A stretch of DNA of 64,000 nt from Ureibacillus aquaedulcis. GTDB taxonomy: Bacteria > Bacillota > Bacilli > Bacillales_A > Planococcaceae. Shown here one piece after another: positions 9,433-17,960 of the stretch (position 1 is the first letter of the stretch; each line of letters begins with the position of its first letter). The DNA is taken from the NCBI RefSeq assembly GCF_030418165.1, contig NZ_JAUHTQ010000004.1:1-64000 (forward strand). Reading direction: 5' to 3'. Both the position numbers and the translations under genes were made by a program. The notes below the pieces were generated by a model, which ran no database searches, was not told where the DNA came from, and worked only from the letters and a program-made list of their open reading frames with translations.

Positions 9433-10035
9433 GCTAAGGAAATTATAAAATTTTTGCGTTGTGTAAAACTTTTAATAGTAATGTATGCAGGAGAAAGTAG
9501 TGATTTGAAAACATCAAAAGGAAATAGGGCAGCCGCTATTGCAACATGCAGGAAGCAAAGTGCATGGAACAGTAGAGAGGAGGCGCTATTGGGATGATGC
9601 ATTAAGAAAAGTGCATCGAATGCTAGTAGGGCAATTCATATTACGATGATTCCAGAAGAAAACCGCTTCAAGAGGTAGCAAAGCAAAAGTTATCTAGATT
9701 AAAACTGTATAGTTATTTAAATAGAAAAGAGTCATTTATCGCACTACGGTAATACCTGATAGTTTACGCCAGCTTCCATAAAAGCCCCGCTTCTTCTTTG
9801 AAATGAATACTTTCCTGTTTACTTACTTGAAATACTTTATTTCTAAACTAATCAGTGAACACTAAAAACCTCGCTATCAGGTAGCTTGAACAAGTCGTAT
9901 AAACACTCAATAATACATATAAATAGAGGAAAATTAATATAATTCTATAATCAATTTGGTTTTGTTTAAATGAATCGCTTAAGGATTAAAAAAGAAGCCA
10001 ATACTAATAACATCTCAATTTTTTTGGAGGAATTA
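9433..10035. other. 600-bp non-coding stretch, possibly decayed
   Basis: No convincing gene. One forward frame beginning at TTG 9505, with an AGGAGA site upstream, reads 30 codons, hits TGA, then continues 26 codons to TAG at about 9676; it may be a gene remnant or chance. A 10-bp perfect inverted repeat, TACCTGATAG (9753-9762) and CTATCAGGTA (9874-9883), encloses about 111 bases. The last 30 bases lead into dacC. I see no clear promoter. Confidence 0.4.
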
Positions 10036-11466
10036 ATGAAAACGAAGCTAATTCTTTCTCTGATCATTTTTTGTCTATTTATTATTCCACATCATCTTGT
10101 ACAAGCAGCATCAAATCTAGAAAGTAGTGTCCAGAACCAATTAGGAAGCGAAGATATCAGTGTTTCATTGCGTGAATTAGATAGTGGAGAACTGCTATTT
10201 GAAAAAAACGGCGATTTAACGATGAAACCGGCATCTACGTTAAAGCTATTAACAGCATCAGCAGCACTCGGGATGCTCGGGCCGGATTATCGATTTCGAA
10301 CAGAGATTTTTATAGATGGTGAGATAGAAGGCAAAACCCTAAACGGTGATCTCTATATCAAGGGTGGAGGAGATCCTACTTTACAGAAGAAGGATTTTAT
10401 TTTTTTGGCAGGAGTCTTGAAGTCTAATGGAATTTCTGAAATCAAGGGTAATATTTATGGCGACGATTCCCTATTTGCAGGAGAACAACTCACTCCCGGT
10501 ATTGCCAAGGAAGATGAGAGTTTCTATTTTGCCGCCAGAACATCTGCTTTAACCATGTCTCCTGATAATGATTACGATGCCGGAACAATTATCATCCATG
10601 TAAATGCTGCAAATGCAGGAGAGCGGCCACAAGTAACAGCGGATCCGGGAACAAGTGGCTTGATTATTGACAATCAAGCGTTGACAGTAAGTAGAAATCA
10701 GCCAAATACGATTGAAATTTTACGTCAATATGGAACAAATCAAGTTACTATAACGGGTAATATACCCCTTAGTACGACCTTCAAGGATTGGGTAACATTG
10801 ATAGACCCAACTATCAATACATTAGAAGCCATCAAAGCCTCTTTGGAGGAATCTGGACTAACTTTGGCTAAAACCATTAAACTTGAGCGAAAATCAGTAC
10901 CCAGAAAAGCAAAATCAATTTATACAAAGCATTCCTTACCGCTGGAATCCCTCATGCATCCATTTTTAAAGCTGAGTAATAATAGTATGGCTAATATTTT
11001 CATTAAAACATTAGGTCGTGAGTTTAATGGGAAAGGTGATACGAATGAAGGGCTGATTGCATTGAAGGACTATGGAATCTCGATCGGTTTGAATATGGAG
11101 AACTGGCGCCTTGAGGATGGTTCGGGTTTGTCGCATGCCAATAAAGTATCAGCAAATGAACTCTCACTTTTATTGACTAAAATGAATGAGATCCCTTCGT
11201 ATAAAATCCTTCACTCTAGCCTGCCCATTGGTGGACAAGCTGATCGCAAGGTAGGGGGATCCTTGAAAAATCGATTCATCGAAGAGAAATATAGAAATCG
11301 GGTTATTGCAAAAACAGGGCATATATCAGGAGTCTATACATTAGCAGGCTACGTAAAAGCAAATAGCGGGCGTACTTATGCTTTTGCCATCATGACACAA
11401 AACCAGGCAGCCAACAGACTTAATGCAATCGACCAAGTAGTAAAACAAATGATTAAAGACTATTAG
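10036..11466 (+). CDS. dacC: D-alanyl-D-alanine carboxypeptidase, class C PBP (peptidase S13)
   Basis: 476 residues from the ATG at 10036, chosen because TTTGGAGG precedes it and it opens with a clear signal peptide (MKTKLILSLIIF, cleavage likely after VQA). Penicillin-binding motifs: Ser67-x-x-Lys70 (PASTLKL), Ser314-Asn-Asn and Lys426-Thr-Gly. The large insert between the first two motifs is normal for the S13 family (DacB of E. coli, DacC/PBP4a of B. subtilis). It removes or cuts terminal D-alanine in peptidoglycan outside the membrane. It is not part of the neighbouring conserved yqf order and has its own terminator. Confidence 0.9.
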   Translation: MKTKLILSLIIFCLFIIPHHLVQAASNLESSVQNQLGSEDISVSLRELDSGELLFEKNGDLTMKPASTLKLLTASAALGMLGPDYRFRTEIFIDGEIEGKTLNGDLYIKGGGDPTLQKKDFIFLAGVLKSNGISEIKGNIYGDDSLFAGEQLTPGIAKEDESFYFAARTSALTMSPDNDYDAGTIIIHVNAANAGERPQVTADPGTSGLIIDNQALTVSRNQPNTIEILRQYGTNQVTITGNIPLSTTFKDWVTLIDPTINTLEAIKASLEESGLTLAKTIKLERKSVPRKAKSIYTKHSLPLESLMHPFLKLSNNSMANIFIKTLGREFNGKGDTNEGLIALKDYGISIGLNMENWRLEDGSGLSHANKVSANELSLLLTKMNEIPSYKILHSSLPIGGQADRKVGGSLKNRFIEEKYRNRVIAKTGHISGVYTLAGYVKANSGRTYAFAIMTQNQAANRLNAIDQVVKQMIKDY

Positions 11467-11546
11467 AGAACTTAATCATCGAAAAGCTAGATGGGTTTAC
11501 TCAGCTGCACGTGAGTGGGTAAAAAATGAGTCTACTTTTATCTATT

Positions 11547-11582
11547 AAAAAGAGGTTTCTTTCAAAGAAGCCTCTTTTTTGT
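11547..11582. terminator. Convergent bidirectional terminator
   Basis: AAAAGAGGTTTCTTT paired with AAGAAGCCTCTTTT, A-rich on the left and T-rich on the right, between dacC and the convergent yqfT; it can serve both. Confidence 0.75.
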
Positions 11583-11595
11583 ATAACCATCTTAG

Positions 11596-11838
11596 TTAAT
11601 AGTTCTCCATATACTTTAAAAGTTTCTTTAATTTCTTCTTTCCAATAATTGATTCTACTTCTTTTAAAAAAGAATTCGGTATCCCGGTGAATAGCCAAGT
11701 GATGGAAGCGCGTTCTGAGAGCGGTCTTAATCGCTGCACCTCTTCAAGCGTTAAATCGATTCCATATTCCCTTGAAAATTTAACGATCTCTTTATCTGAT
11801 TTAGATAAAAACTGTTCAATAAGCTCAATCTGTTTCAA
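11596..11838 (-). CDS. yqfT: DUF2624 family small protein YqfT
   Basis: 80 residues from TTG at 11838; an in-frame ATG six codons earlier lies on top of the AAAGGATG ribosome site, so the TTG with about 8-nt spacing is the likelier start. The sequence EIVKFSREYGIDLT and the following helix fit DUF2624, a small all-helical family of unknown function found next to nfo in Bacillales. Here it is convergent to dacC and divergent from the zinc operon. Confidence 0.7.
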   Translation of the reverse strand: MKQIELIEQFLSKSDKEIVKFSREYGIDLTLEEVQRLRPLSERASITWLFTGIPNSFLKEVESIIGKKKLKKLLKYMENY

Positions 11839-11905
11839 AAAACTACATCCTTTCAAAAGTTCATTTCATTTTAAAATCAAATTTACTTATAATAAGATTA
11901 CTTAC

Positions 11906-11934
11906 TTTACAATTTGCGGCGAATCAACTATACT
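11906..11934 (+). promoter_or_regulatory. Promoter of znuCB-zur
   Basis: TTTACA and TATACT with a 17-base spacer, 47 nt before the znuC start, directly upstream of the Zur box. Confidence 0.7.
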
Positions 11935-11943
11935 AACAAGTTG

Positions 11944-11966
11944 TAAATCGTAATGATTATGAATTA
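11944..11966 (+). promoter_or_regulatory. Zur box operator
   Basis: A 23-base element beginning TAAATCGTAAT, then G, then ATTATGAATTA. It fits the 9-1-9 Fur-family palindrome; the left half is identical to the B. subtilis Zur consensus half-site. It lies 10 nt after the -10 hexamer, so bound Zur would block transcription of znuCB-zur when zinc is sufficient. Confidence 0.85.
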
Positions 11967-11981
11967 GAAAGAAGAGAAAAA

Positions 11982-12728
11982 ATGAGTCAAACATTTATTG
12001 ATATAAAAAACGTGTCTTTTCAATATGAATATACGCAAGTATTAAAAAACATCTCATTAAAGGTGGAGGAAGGAGATTTCCTGGCAATACTCGGGCCGAA
12101 TGGTTCAGGTAAATCCACATTACTTAAATTATTGCTAGGGTTATTAAAACCAATGAGTGGGGAAGTTCAACTTTTTGGTCAATCGAACGAAACATTTCGT
12201 AATAGAGAATGGATTGGCTATGTTTCCCAAAAATCCAATGCATTTAACTCGGGCTTTCCAGCTACCGTCGAAGAAGTTGTAAAAAGTGGCTTAACGAAAA
12301 AGGTAGGCCTATTTAAGAAAATGCCAAAAGATGCAAATGTTAAAGTAGAAGAAGCTTTAACCTCTGTAGGTATGGAGCATTTTCGTTCTCGGAATATAGG
12401 TCAGTTATCCGGCGGTCAGCAACAGCGAGTGTTTATTGCAAGGGCTCTTATTTCAGACCCGAAAATTTTGATTCTGGATGAGCCGACTGTAGGGATCGAT
12501 CACGAAAATGTTCAATCATTCTATGATATGTTGGCAAAGTTAAACGAGGAACAAAATAAGACAATTATTTTGGTGACACACGACGTGGATACAGTTTCAA
12601 ACCGAATAAGTCATGTTGCCTGCTTAAATCAGACGATTCATTTCCATGGGTTCAAGAAGGAGTTTGATACAATTTCGCAAACTCAATTGGATAATTGGTA
12701 TGGACATTCAGTTAGAAAGATTCATTAA
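11982..12728 (+). CDS. znuC: Zinc ABC transporter ATPase ZnuC
   Basis: 248 residues. Walker A GPNGSGKST near residue 38, signature LSGGQQQR, Walker B LILDEPT and the switch His in VTHD are all present. Metal-type ABC ATPase that powers zinc uptake with ZnuB. Starts 15 nt after the Zur box; znuB follows after 15 nt. No solute-binding protein gene (znuA/adcA) is in the operon, so it must be encoded elsewhere. Confidence 0.93.
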   Translation: MSQTFIDIKNVSFQYEYTQVLKNISLKVEEGDFLAILGPNGSGKSTLLKLLLGLLKPMSGEVQLFGQSNETFRNREWIGYVSQKSNAFNSGFPATVEEVVKSGLTKKVGLFKKMPKDANVKVEEALTSVGMEHFRSRNIGQLSGGQQQRVFIARALISDPKILILDEPTVGIDHENVQSFYDMLAKLNEEQNKTIILVTHDVDTVSNRISHVACLNQTIHFHGFKKEFDTISQTQLDNWYGHSVRKIH

Positions 12729-12743
12729 TGAGGAGAAGGCAGA

Positions 12744-13607
12744 ATGATCGAAGCAATTTTAAACTATGAATTTTTACAAAATGCCTTTATCTCAGGGCTA
12801 ATTATTGGAATCATTGCACCATTATTAGGTGTTTTTATCGTTGTACGCAGAATGTCCCTTATAGCGGATGCATTATCACATGTAACGTTGGCAGGGATTG
12901 CGGGGAGCTTATACTTAAGTCAGAGCTTCTCGGCACTAATTCTGTTAAATCCTATTTACTTGGGAATTGTGGCAGCAGTAAGCGGCTCAATTTTAATTGA
13001 ACGCTTGCGCAGGCTATACAAACATTATGAAGAGTTGGCCATTCCGATTATCATGTCGGCAGGGATTGGACTAACTGCAATCTTTATCTCATTGGCAAGT
13101 GGATTTAATACCGACTTAATGAGCTATTTATTTGGTTCGGTTTCGGCTGTATCGAGACAGGACTTATGGATTGTCATATGTATTGCAATCGTTGTCATCG
13201 TCTTCTTGTCCTTATTTTTCAAAGAGATGTTCGTTCTGGCCTTCGATGAAGAATATGCGAACGCTAGCGGCCTGCCTGCAAAATGGATCCATTTCTTATT
13301 TATGCTGGTCGTTGCCTTAGTGATAGCAGCAAGTATGCGGATTGTGGGGATATTACTAGTTTCTTCACTAATAACATTGCCTGTGGCAGCCAGTATGCGT
13401 ATTGCAAAAGGGTTTAAACAAACGATCATTTATTCGATTCTTTTTGGGGAAGCAGCCGTTATCCTTGGATTGATAAGTGCCTATTATTTGAATTTGGCAC
13501 CGGGTGGTACAATTGTTGTTACTGCAATACTTATTTTATTGATCGTCATCCTTGTGAAAAAAATCGTACTTAATATAAATGCAAAAGAAAGGGGAGCAGT
13601 TAAATGA
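12744..13607 (+). CDS. znuB: Zinc ABC transporter permease ZnuB
   Basis: 287 residues, eight to nine hydrophobic helices, ABC-3 metal permease family. The D-A-L-S-H motif ([12 protein letters not shown]) near residue 40 is characteristic of manganese/zinc permeases. GAGGAGA ribosome site. Its TGA stop overlaps the zur ATG (ATGA), implying translational coupling. Confidence 0.93.
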   Translation: MIEAILNYEFLQNAFISGLIIGIIAPLLGVFIVVRRMSLIADALSHVTLAGIAGSLYLSQSFSALILLNPIYLGIVAAVSGSILIERLRRLYKHYEELAIPIIMSAGIGLTAIFISLASGFNTDLMSYLFGSVSAVSRQDLWIVICIAIVVIVFLSLFFKEMFVLAFDEEYANASGLPAKWIHFLFMLVVALVIAASMRIVGILLVSSLITLPVAASMRIAKGFKQTIIYSILFGEAAVILGLISAYYLNLAPGGTIVVTAILILLIVILVKKIVLNINAKERGAVK

Positions 13608-14014
13608 ATCTGACAAAAGCATGGGAAATACTTAAGGATAATGGTTACAAAAAAACAGATAAACGTGAGTTAATATTGAATATGTTCCAGGAAACGGATA
13701 AATATTTAACTGCAAAAGATCTTTTGTCTGTTTTAAAGAAGGATTTTCCCGGGATGAGTTTTGATACAATCTATCGAAACTTGTCTACTTTTGTGGACCT
13801 GGGGATTTTGGAGGAAACCGAGTTGAGTGGTGAAAGGAATTTCAGAATGCAGTGTGAATCCGATCACCATCATCACCATTTCATTTGTATGGAGTGTGGG
13901 AATGTAAAAGAAATCTCTATCTGCCCGATGGAGTTGTTAAATGAAAAACTTCCAGGGTATACGGTTGAAGCACATAAATTCGAAATATATGGGAAATGTG
14001 TAAATTGCAGTTAA
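13604..14014 (+). CDS. zur: Zinc uptake repressor Zur (Fur family)
   Basis: 136 residues. N-terminal winged helix, then a run of five His (88-92, HHHHHF), and two CxxC pairs (Cys95/98 and Cys132/135) that form the structural zinc site. Its gene is the last of the Zur-box operon, so it should repress its own transcription. Position near nfo/yqfT matches yqfV (zur) of B. subtilis, where znuCB is elsewhere. PerR or Fur identity is less likely because the operator upstream is of Zur type. Confidence 0.9.
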   Translation: MNLTKAWEILKDNGYKKTDKRELILNMFQETDKYLTAKDLLSVLKKDFPGMSFDTIYRNLSTFVDLGILEETELSGERNFRMQCESDHHHHHFICMECGNVKEISICPMELLNEKLPGYTVEAHKFEIYGKCVNCS

Positions 14015-14096
14015 GCGCTGTGTTCTATTTTCTCTTCTCTATAAAAAATATGAATACTATTTTTTAGAAAAATATGATATATTTCACTTAAGTGAA

Positions 14097-14262
14097 TAGT
14101 GTTTGCAGGAAAAAGATGCGTGAAAACGATTAAATGGGAATTCGGTGCAAAACCGAAGCTGTATCCGCAACTGTATGTGTTAATTTCAAGAATTCGCCAC
14201 TGTCTATCTTTAGATGGGAAGGCTCGTTGAAATGCTATACACAAGCCAGGAGACCTGTCTTT
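14097..14262 (+). ncRNA. Cobalamin riboswitch
   Basis: The B12 box (AGCCAGGAGACCTG, 14244-14257) is nearly canonical; upstream lie the GATGCGTGAAAACGATTAAATGGGAA-like P3/J region (about 14114-14140) and the GGTGCAAAACCGAAGCTG core (14143-14160) and CCGCAACTG (14164-14172), all hallmark segments of the AdoCbl aptamer in the correct order. It sits directly upstream of the cobalamin salvage operon and should switch it off when cobalamin is plentiful. Confidence 0.95.
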
Positions 14263-14351
14263 TTCTGATCGTAACTAACCTCTTCGGAAATAAAGGGAAT
14301 GTACGGCATAATTGAATAAATAGAATTCTATGATTTATTCTGTTGATTTTT

Positions 14352-14384
14352 GCCATCCAATTTTCGCGGATGGCTTTTTATTTT
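14352..14384 (+). terminator. Riboswitch expression-platform terminator
   Basis: GCCATCC (14352-14358) pairs with GGATGGC (14368-14374), followed by TTTTTATTTT. About 90 nt after the B12 box and 50 nt before the first gene, so transcription attenuation is the likely mechanism. An AT-rich hairpin at 14311-14341 between aptamer and terminator may be part of the switch. Confidence 0.8.
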
Positions 14385-14432
14385 CGTTTCTAGATGAATG
14401 GGTTTTTCACTTATTGACTTTTTGGGGGTGGA

Positions 14433-14990
14433 TTGAAGATTCGAAAGGATATAAGGTTTAGTTGTTATCCATTTATGCGCGAGCAACAGAGTTTAGTAGA
14501 TTTTGAAATTCGAACAGATTCCCTGACGACACGAATTGGGGCTGTTTTGCCAGCTTTACGTACTATTGAGAATTGTCAAGTGGTCTATGAGGATTTGCAA
14601 GTCATCCAGCCTAATGCTTATCATGTCAACGGCTCTGTGCGTGGGAAATTAGCGATTTCAGAGGAAGATTTACAATGGTTGAGTGACCGATATGATTACT
14701 ATGTAGGTCAAGTAGGGGATGTAATCAAGCAATTTCTTCTACCGCAAGGAAGTGAAGCGGGTGCTTTGCTTCATGTTTGCCGCAGTGAAGCGAAAAAATC
14801 ATATCGTGCACTCCACAAAGTAAGTGAAGAGCGTGATGTTCCGGAAATTTTATTCGACTATTTGGGTCTCCTTGCAAATGTATTTTTTGTGATGGCCGTC
14901 TACATTAGCCGTAAACAAGGCGTTGAAGAAATTCCTTTTGTAAGTAAATCCTATCCTATAAAGAAAAAACGAAAAGAGGAAATACAATGA
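14433..14990 (+). CDS. PduO-like cob(I)alamin adenosyltransferase, atypical N terminus
   Basis: 185 residues; TTG start with GGGGGTGG upstream. The C-terminal 110 residues match PduO-type ATP:cob(I)alamin adenosyltransferase: F-L-L-P-Q-G-S-E-A-G-A-L-L-H near 103-116, then CRSEAKKSYR and LANVFFVMAVYISRKQG near 149-165. The first 40 residues do not contain the K-T-G-D-x-G-x-T ATP motif usual for the family, and no such motif exists in the other frames upstream. First gene after the cobalamin riboswitch; its stop overlaps the btuF start (ATGA). It may still make adenosylcobalamin, use a different ATP pocket, or be a binding or regulatory relative. Confidence 0.7.
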   Translation: MKIRKDIRFSCYPFMREQQSLVDFEIRTDSLTTRIGAVLPALRTIENCQVVYEDLQVIQPNAYHVNGSVRGKLAISEEDLQWLSDRYDYYVGQVGDVIKQFLLPQGSEAGALLHVCRSEAKKSYRALHKVSEERDVPEILFDYLGLLANVFFVMAVYISRKQGVEEIPFVSKSYPIKKKRKEEIQ

Positions 14991-15955
14991 AATTAGTAAA
15001 CAAAAAGTGGCTTGCTCCATTAGCTGTCTCATTGCTATTGGTGGGATGTGGAGATTCGGAAGACACAACCAAGAGCGATAAAGTTGAAACAAAAGAGACA
15101 ACTAAGAACACGGAAACTACTGAAGAAACTGGTCCCTATACAGTGATGGATGACCGTGGTGTTGAAGTGACATTTGAAGAAGTACCGGAATCAATCGTTT
15201 CTCTGCAGCCAAGTAATACGGAAATCTTATTTGAGCTGGGGGCAGGAGAGCAAATCATCGGTGCAACAGAATATGATACATATCCTGAAGAAGCACTTGA
15301 AATCGAACGTGTTTCAGATTCAATGACGATTGATACAGAGAGAGTAATTGAAATGCAGCCTGATGTTGTATTTGCCTACACAGTAGGTGAAGAAGCTCAT
15401 ATCGAACAACTGGAAAGCGCCGGATTAAAGGTATTTGTTATCAAAACTGCGGCAACAATCGACGATGTTTATGGAGACATTGAGCAAATGGCGGAAGTAC
15501 TGAAAGTTGAGGAAAAAGCAGATGAAATCGTTTCTGGAATCGAAGATCAAATTGCAGCGGTTCAAGAAAAAACAGCATCAATCGATAAGAAGGAAAAAGT
15601 ATACTTTGAAATAGCGCCTGCTCCAGAAATTTGGTCAGTTGGCTCTGGTACTTTCCAGCAAGAGCTTATTGAAGCGGCAGGTGTTGAAAACATCTATGCT
15701 GATCAGCAAGATTGGTTTGAAGTAACAGAAGAGGATTTAATTACCCGTAATCCAGAAGCAATTATCACAACAGTAAATTACAGCGAGGATCCAAAAGGGG
15801 AAATAATGGCCCGTGAAGGATGGTCGAATATTACCGCTATTCAGAATGAGGAAGTATATGAATTAAATGCCGACATCATGGATCGTCCAGGACCACGAAT
15901 CGGCGAAGCAATTGAATTAATCGCATCCACAATCTATCCGGAAATATTTAACTAA
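14987..15955 (+). CDS. btuF: Cobalamin/corrinoid-binding lipoprotein BtuF-like
   Basis: 322 residues. Type II signal peptide with lipobox LLLVGC and lipidated Cys21, then an acidic linker and a periplasmic-binding fold of the BtuF/FhuD class (Peripla_BP_2): SLQPSNTEILFELGAG and the W-F-E-V/E-D-L segment. Riboswitch control and the cob neighbours indicate corrinoid rather than siderophore binding. No BtuC or BtuD gene is in the operon, so it must borrow membrane parts from elsewhere or act with the ECF component downstream. Confidence 0.82.
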   Translation: MKLVNKKWLAPLAVSLLLVGCGDSEDTTKSDKVETKETTKNTETTEETGPYTVMDDRGVEVTFEEVPESIVSLQPSNTEILFELGAGEQIIGATEYDTYPEEALEIERVSDSMTIDTERVIEMQPDVVFAYTVGEEAHIEQLESAGLKVFVIKTAATIDDVYGDIEQMAEVLKVEEKADEIVSGIEDQIAAVQEKTASIDKKEKVYFEIAPAPEIWSVGSGTFQQELIEAAGVENIYADQQDWFEVTEEDLITRNPEAIITTVNYSEDPKGEIMAREGWSNITAIQNEEVYELNADIMDRPGPRIGEAIELIASTIYPEIFN

Positions 15956-16034
15956 AAAGCAGCAGGGCAAATTCTTGGATCAAGAGTTTGCTCTTTTGTT
16001 ATTCAAGATTTATGAAATTTCCTTGGAGGTACAA

Positions 16035-16601
16035 ATGTGTAAATTAGTCTTTATCACAGGAGGCGTTAGAAGCGGAAAAAGCGCTTTTGCGGAATGCTAT
16101 GCAAAACAGCTCCATCAACAATTTGAACGTACATATCTGTACTATATTGCTTCGGGTGTTGCTATGGATGAAGAGATGTCAACCCGAATTAAACGGCACC
16201 AGGAAGATCGTCAGGGCTCGGCGGTTGTATGGAATACAATTGAAATACAAGCGGACTTAGGGCCAGCCGAAGCAATTTCCCCCAAGCAATCGGTAATTCT
16301 CTGGGATTGTATAACAACTTGGCTAAGCAATGTTCTTTATAAAACGGAAGAACTTGACGAGAATGGCAGAATGGTTGAAATTGAAAAGTATTTAGGAAAA
16401 CTAAAGAAACAGCTTATTCAATGGACAAAGGATGGCGGGATTGTGCTGCTTGTATCAAACGAAATCTTGGATGAACCAAATTCCTCCTACTCAGAGGTAA
16501 ATGTGTACCGCCAACTATTAGGGGAATTACATCAGTGGATTGCTCATTATAGCGACGAGGCATACGAAATGGATTACAGTAAGGTGAAACGTTGGAAATA
16601 G
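16035..16601 (+). CDS. cobU: CobU-like adenosylcobinamide kinase/guanylyltransferase, atypical C terminus
   Basis: 188 residues from ATG 16035, which has TTGGAGG upstream; the open frame extends 20 codons earlier without a ribosome site. The P-loop GGVRSGKS and the segment YYIASG...DEEMSTRIKRHQEDR keep the His that carries GMP in CobU of Salmonella (family knowledge). W-D-C-I-T-T-W-L-S-N also conserved. However, the usual G-x-G-(I/V)-V-P...R-x-x-D...G motif near the C terminus is replaced by unrelated sequence (EPNSSYSEVNVYR). The missing motif is found in the paralogue at 17912-18331. Role: phosphorylation and GMP transfer onto adenosylcobinamide during B12 salvage. Confidence 0.85.
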   Translation: MCKLVFITGGVRSGKSAFAECYAKQLHQQFERTYLYYIASGVAMDEEMSTRIKRHQEDRQGSAVVWNTIEIQADLGPAEAISPKQSVILWDCITTWLSNVLYKTEELDENGRMVEIEKYLGKLKKQLIQWTKDGGIVLLVSNEILDEPNSSYSEVNVYRQLLGELHQWIAHYSDEAYEMDYSKVKRWK

Positions 16602-16614
16602 GGAGGTACCCATT

Positions 16615-17388
16615 TTGAAGAACAGCATAACCGGATTTCTTTTAGCATTTCAGTTTTTTTCCTCATTACCAATTCGTAAGCAACTTCCGATGAATCAGCA
16701 AACAGTAACAATCATGTATATAATGCTTCCTTTTTTAGGGTTATTGATGGGAGGCAGCCTAATTCTCCTAAACCTGATCAATGAACAATATTTTCAGGTT
16801 TCTGTTTTATTATTTGCTATTTTGGTTGTTGTTGCAGGAATCGTCATGACGGGAGGACTCCATTTAGACGGTTGGATTGATATGGGTGATGCATATTTTT
16901 CTTATCAGAATCAAGAGAGAAGGCTCGAAATCCTGGAAGATTCAAGGGTTGGCGCCTTTGGGGCTATATGTTTAGTCGTATTGCTGCTATTAAAAACAGG
17001 ATTTATCTATGAACTGTTACAAAATCATCCACGGAATATCAGTTTTTATTTCATTACAATCCCTTTTCTAAGTAGATTAGCCCTATTATTCTACTTCATT
17101 ATAACCCATACAGTGAAAGAGAAAGGGTTAGCCGCCTTTTTTAAATCTAATGTAAACCACACAATAATTTGGAGCGCGCTTATAATCTATACGCTATTGT
17201 TCACTATACTTTCATATATTTCTATTGGGCTAGATGGAATTATTTTAGTTGGATGCATGCTTCTGTTCGTTGTTCTATATAGAATATGGACGATTAAAAA
17301 CTTCGGAGGAATGACAGGAGACTTGCTGGGAGCACTAAATGAAGGGACTGAGCTGTTCTTATGGGGAATCCTGCTGTTGTTCATCTAA
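16615..17388 (+). CDS. cobS: Adenosylcobinamide-GDP ribazoletransferase CobS
   Basis: 257 residues, TTG start after a strong GGGAGG site. Polytopic membrane protein of the CobS family; the metal/diphosphate-binding motif G-G-L-H-L-D-G-W-x-D (near residues 82-91) and FGGMTGDLLGA near the C terminus are visible. It joins adenosylcobinamide-GDP with alpha-ribazole (phosphate) to form the nucleotide loop. Overlaps the next gene by 28 bases. Confidence 0.93.
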   Translation: MKNSITGFLLAFQFFSSLPIRKQLPMNQQTVTIMYIMLPFLGLLMGGSLILLNLINEQYFQVSVLLFAILVVVAGIVMTGGLHLDGWIDMGDAYFSYQNQERRLEILEDSRVGAFGAICLVVLLLLKTGFIYELLQNHPRNISFYFITIPFLSRLALLFYFIITHTVKEKGLAAFFKSNVNHTIIWSALIIYTLLFTILSYISIGLDGIILVGCMLLFVVLYRIWTIKNFGGMTGDLLGALNEGTELFLWGILLLFI

Positions 17389-17960
17389 TAAGACACGAAA
17401 AGACAGATGCTAACTTGAAAAGGAAATACATTGGTTGGACCGATGAACCTATTGATATAAAGGAACAGTATTTCAATATTACTATAAATCCTGGTGTGGT
17501 TTATGGAAGTGATTTAAAAAGGTGCATCGAAACAGCACACCTATACTTTCCGCAGGCTACCTATTTACCGGATAGAAATCTCAGAGAATTAAACTTTGGG
17601 GATTTTGAAATGAAGACTTATGAAGAACTGAGGAACTTATCTTTGTATCGCCGTTGGATTGATGATCCCAAAACAACTACACCTCCCAATGGCGAGTCCT
17701 ATGATGATTTTGAGCAAAGGGTGCTTCGCTCTTTTTTTCACATTGTTTCGCAAAATGACGAAAGCACTTTTGTTGTCCATGGTGGCGTCATTCGCGTTTT
17801 GCTGTTTTTATTTGGTCCGGTGGAAAACACTTTTCAGCAGATCATGATATCCCATAGAACCATCTATTCTCTGCAATGGCCTGATTATTCGGAATTGAAG
17901 GAGGGGAAACGGTGCAAATTGTTATCGGAGGAGCCTATAATGGCAAAAGAAAATTTGTAA
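17361..17960 (+). CDS. cobC: Histidine phosphatase, probable alpha-ribazole phosphatase CobC
   Basis: 199 residues. Phosphoglycerate-mutase-type fold: L-I-R-H-E at residues 9-13 with the catalytic His, E-L-N-F-G-D-F-E, and VHGGVIRVLLF with the second His. In this operon the likely job is removal of phosphate from alpha-ribazole-5'-phosphate or adenosylcobalamin phosphate. No good ribosome site precedes the ATG, which lies inside cobS; translation is probably coupled. Its 3' end overlaps the next gene by 49 bases. Confidence 0.82.
   Translation: MGNPAVVHLIRHEKTDANLKRKYIGWTDEPIDIKEQYFNITINPGVVYGSDLKRCIETAHLYFPQATYLPDRNLRELNFGDFEMKTYEELRNLSLYRRWIDDPKTTTPPNGESYDDFEQRVLRSFFHIVSQNDESTFVVHGGVIRVLLFLFGPVENTFQQIMISHRTIYSLQWPDYSELKEGKRCKLLSEEPIMAKENL

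Noticed and set aside
14850-15101. 83-codon minus-strand frame opposite the adenosyltransferase/btuF junction
   Set aside because: Shadow of two well-supported genes; no ribosome site.
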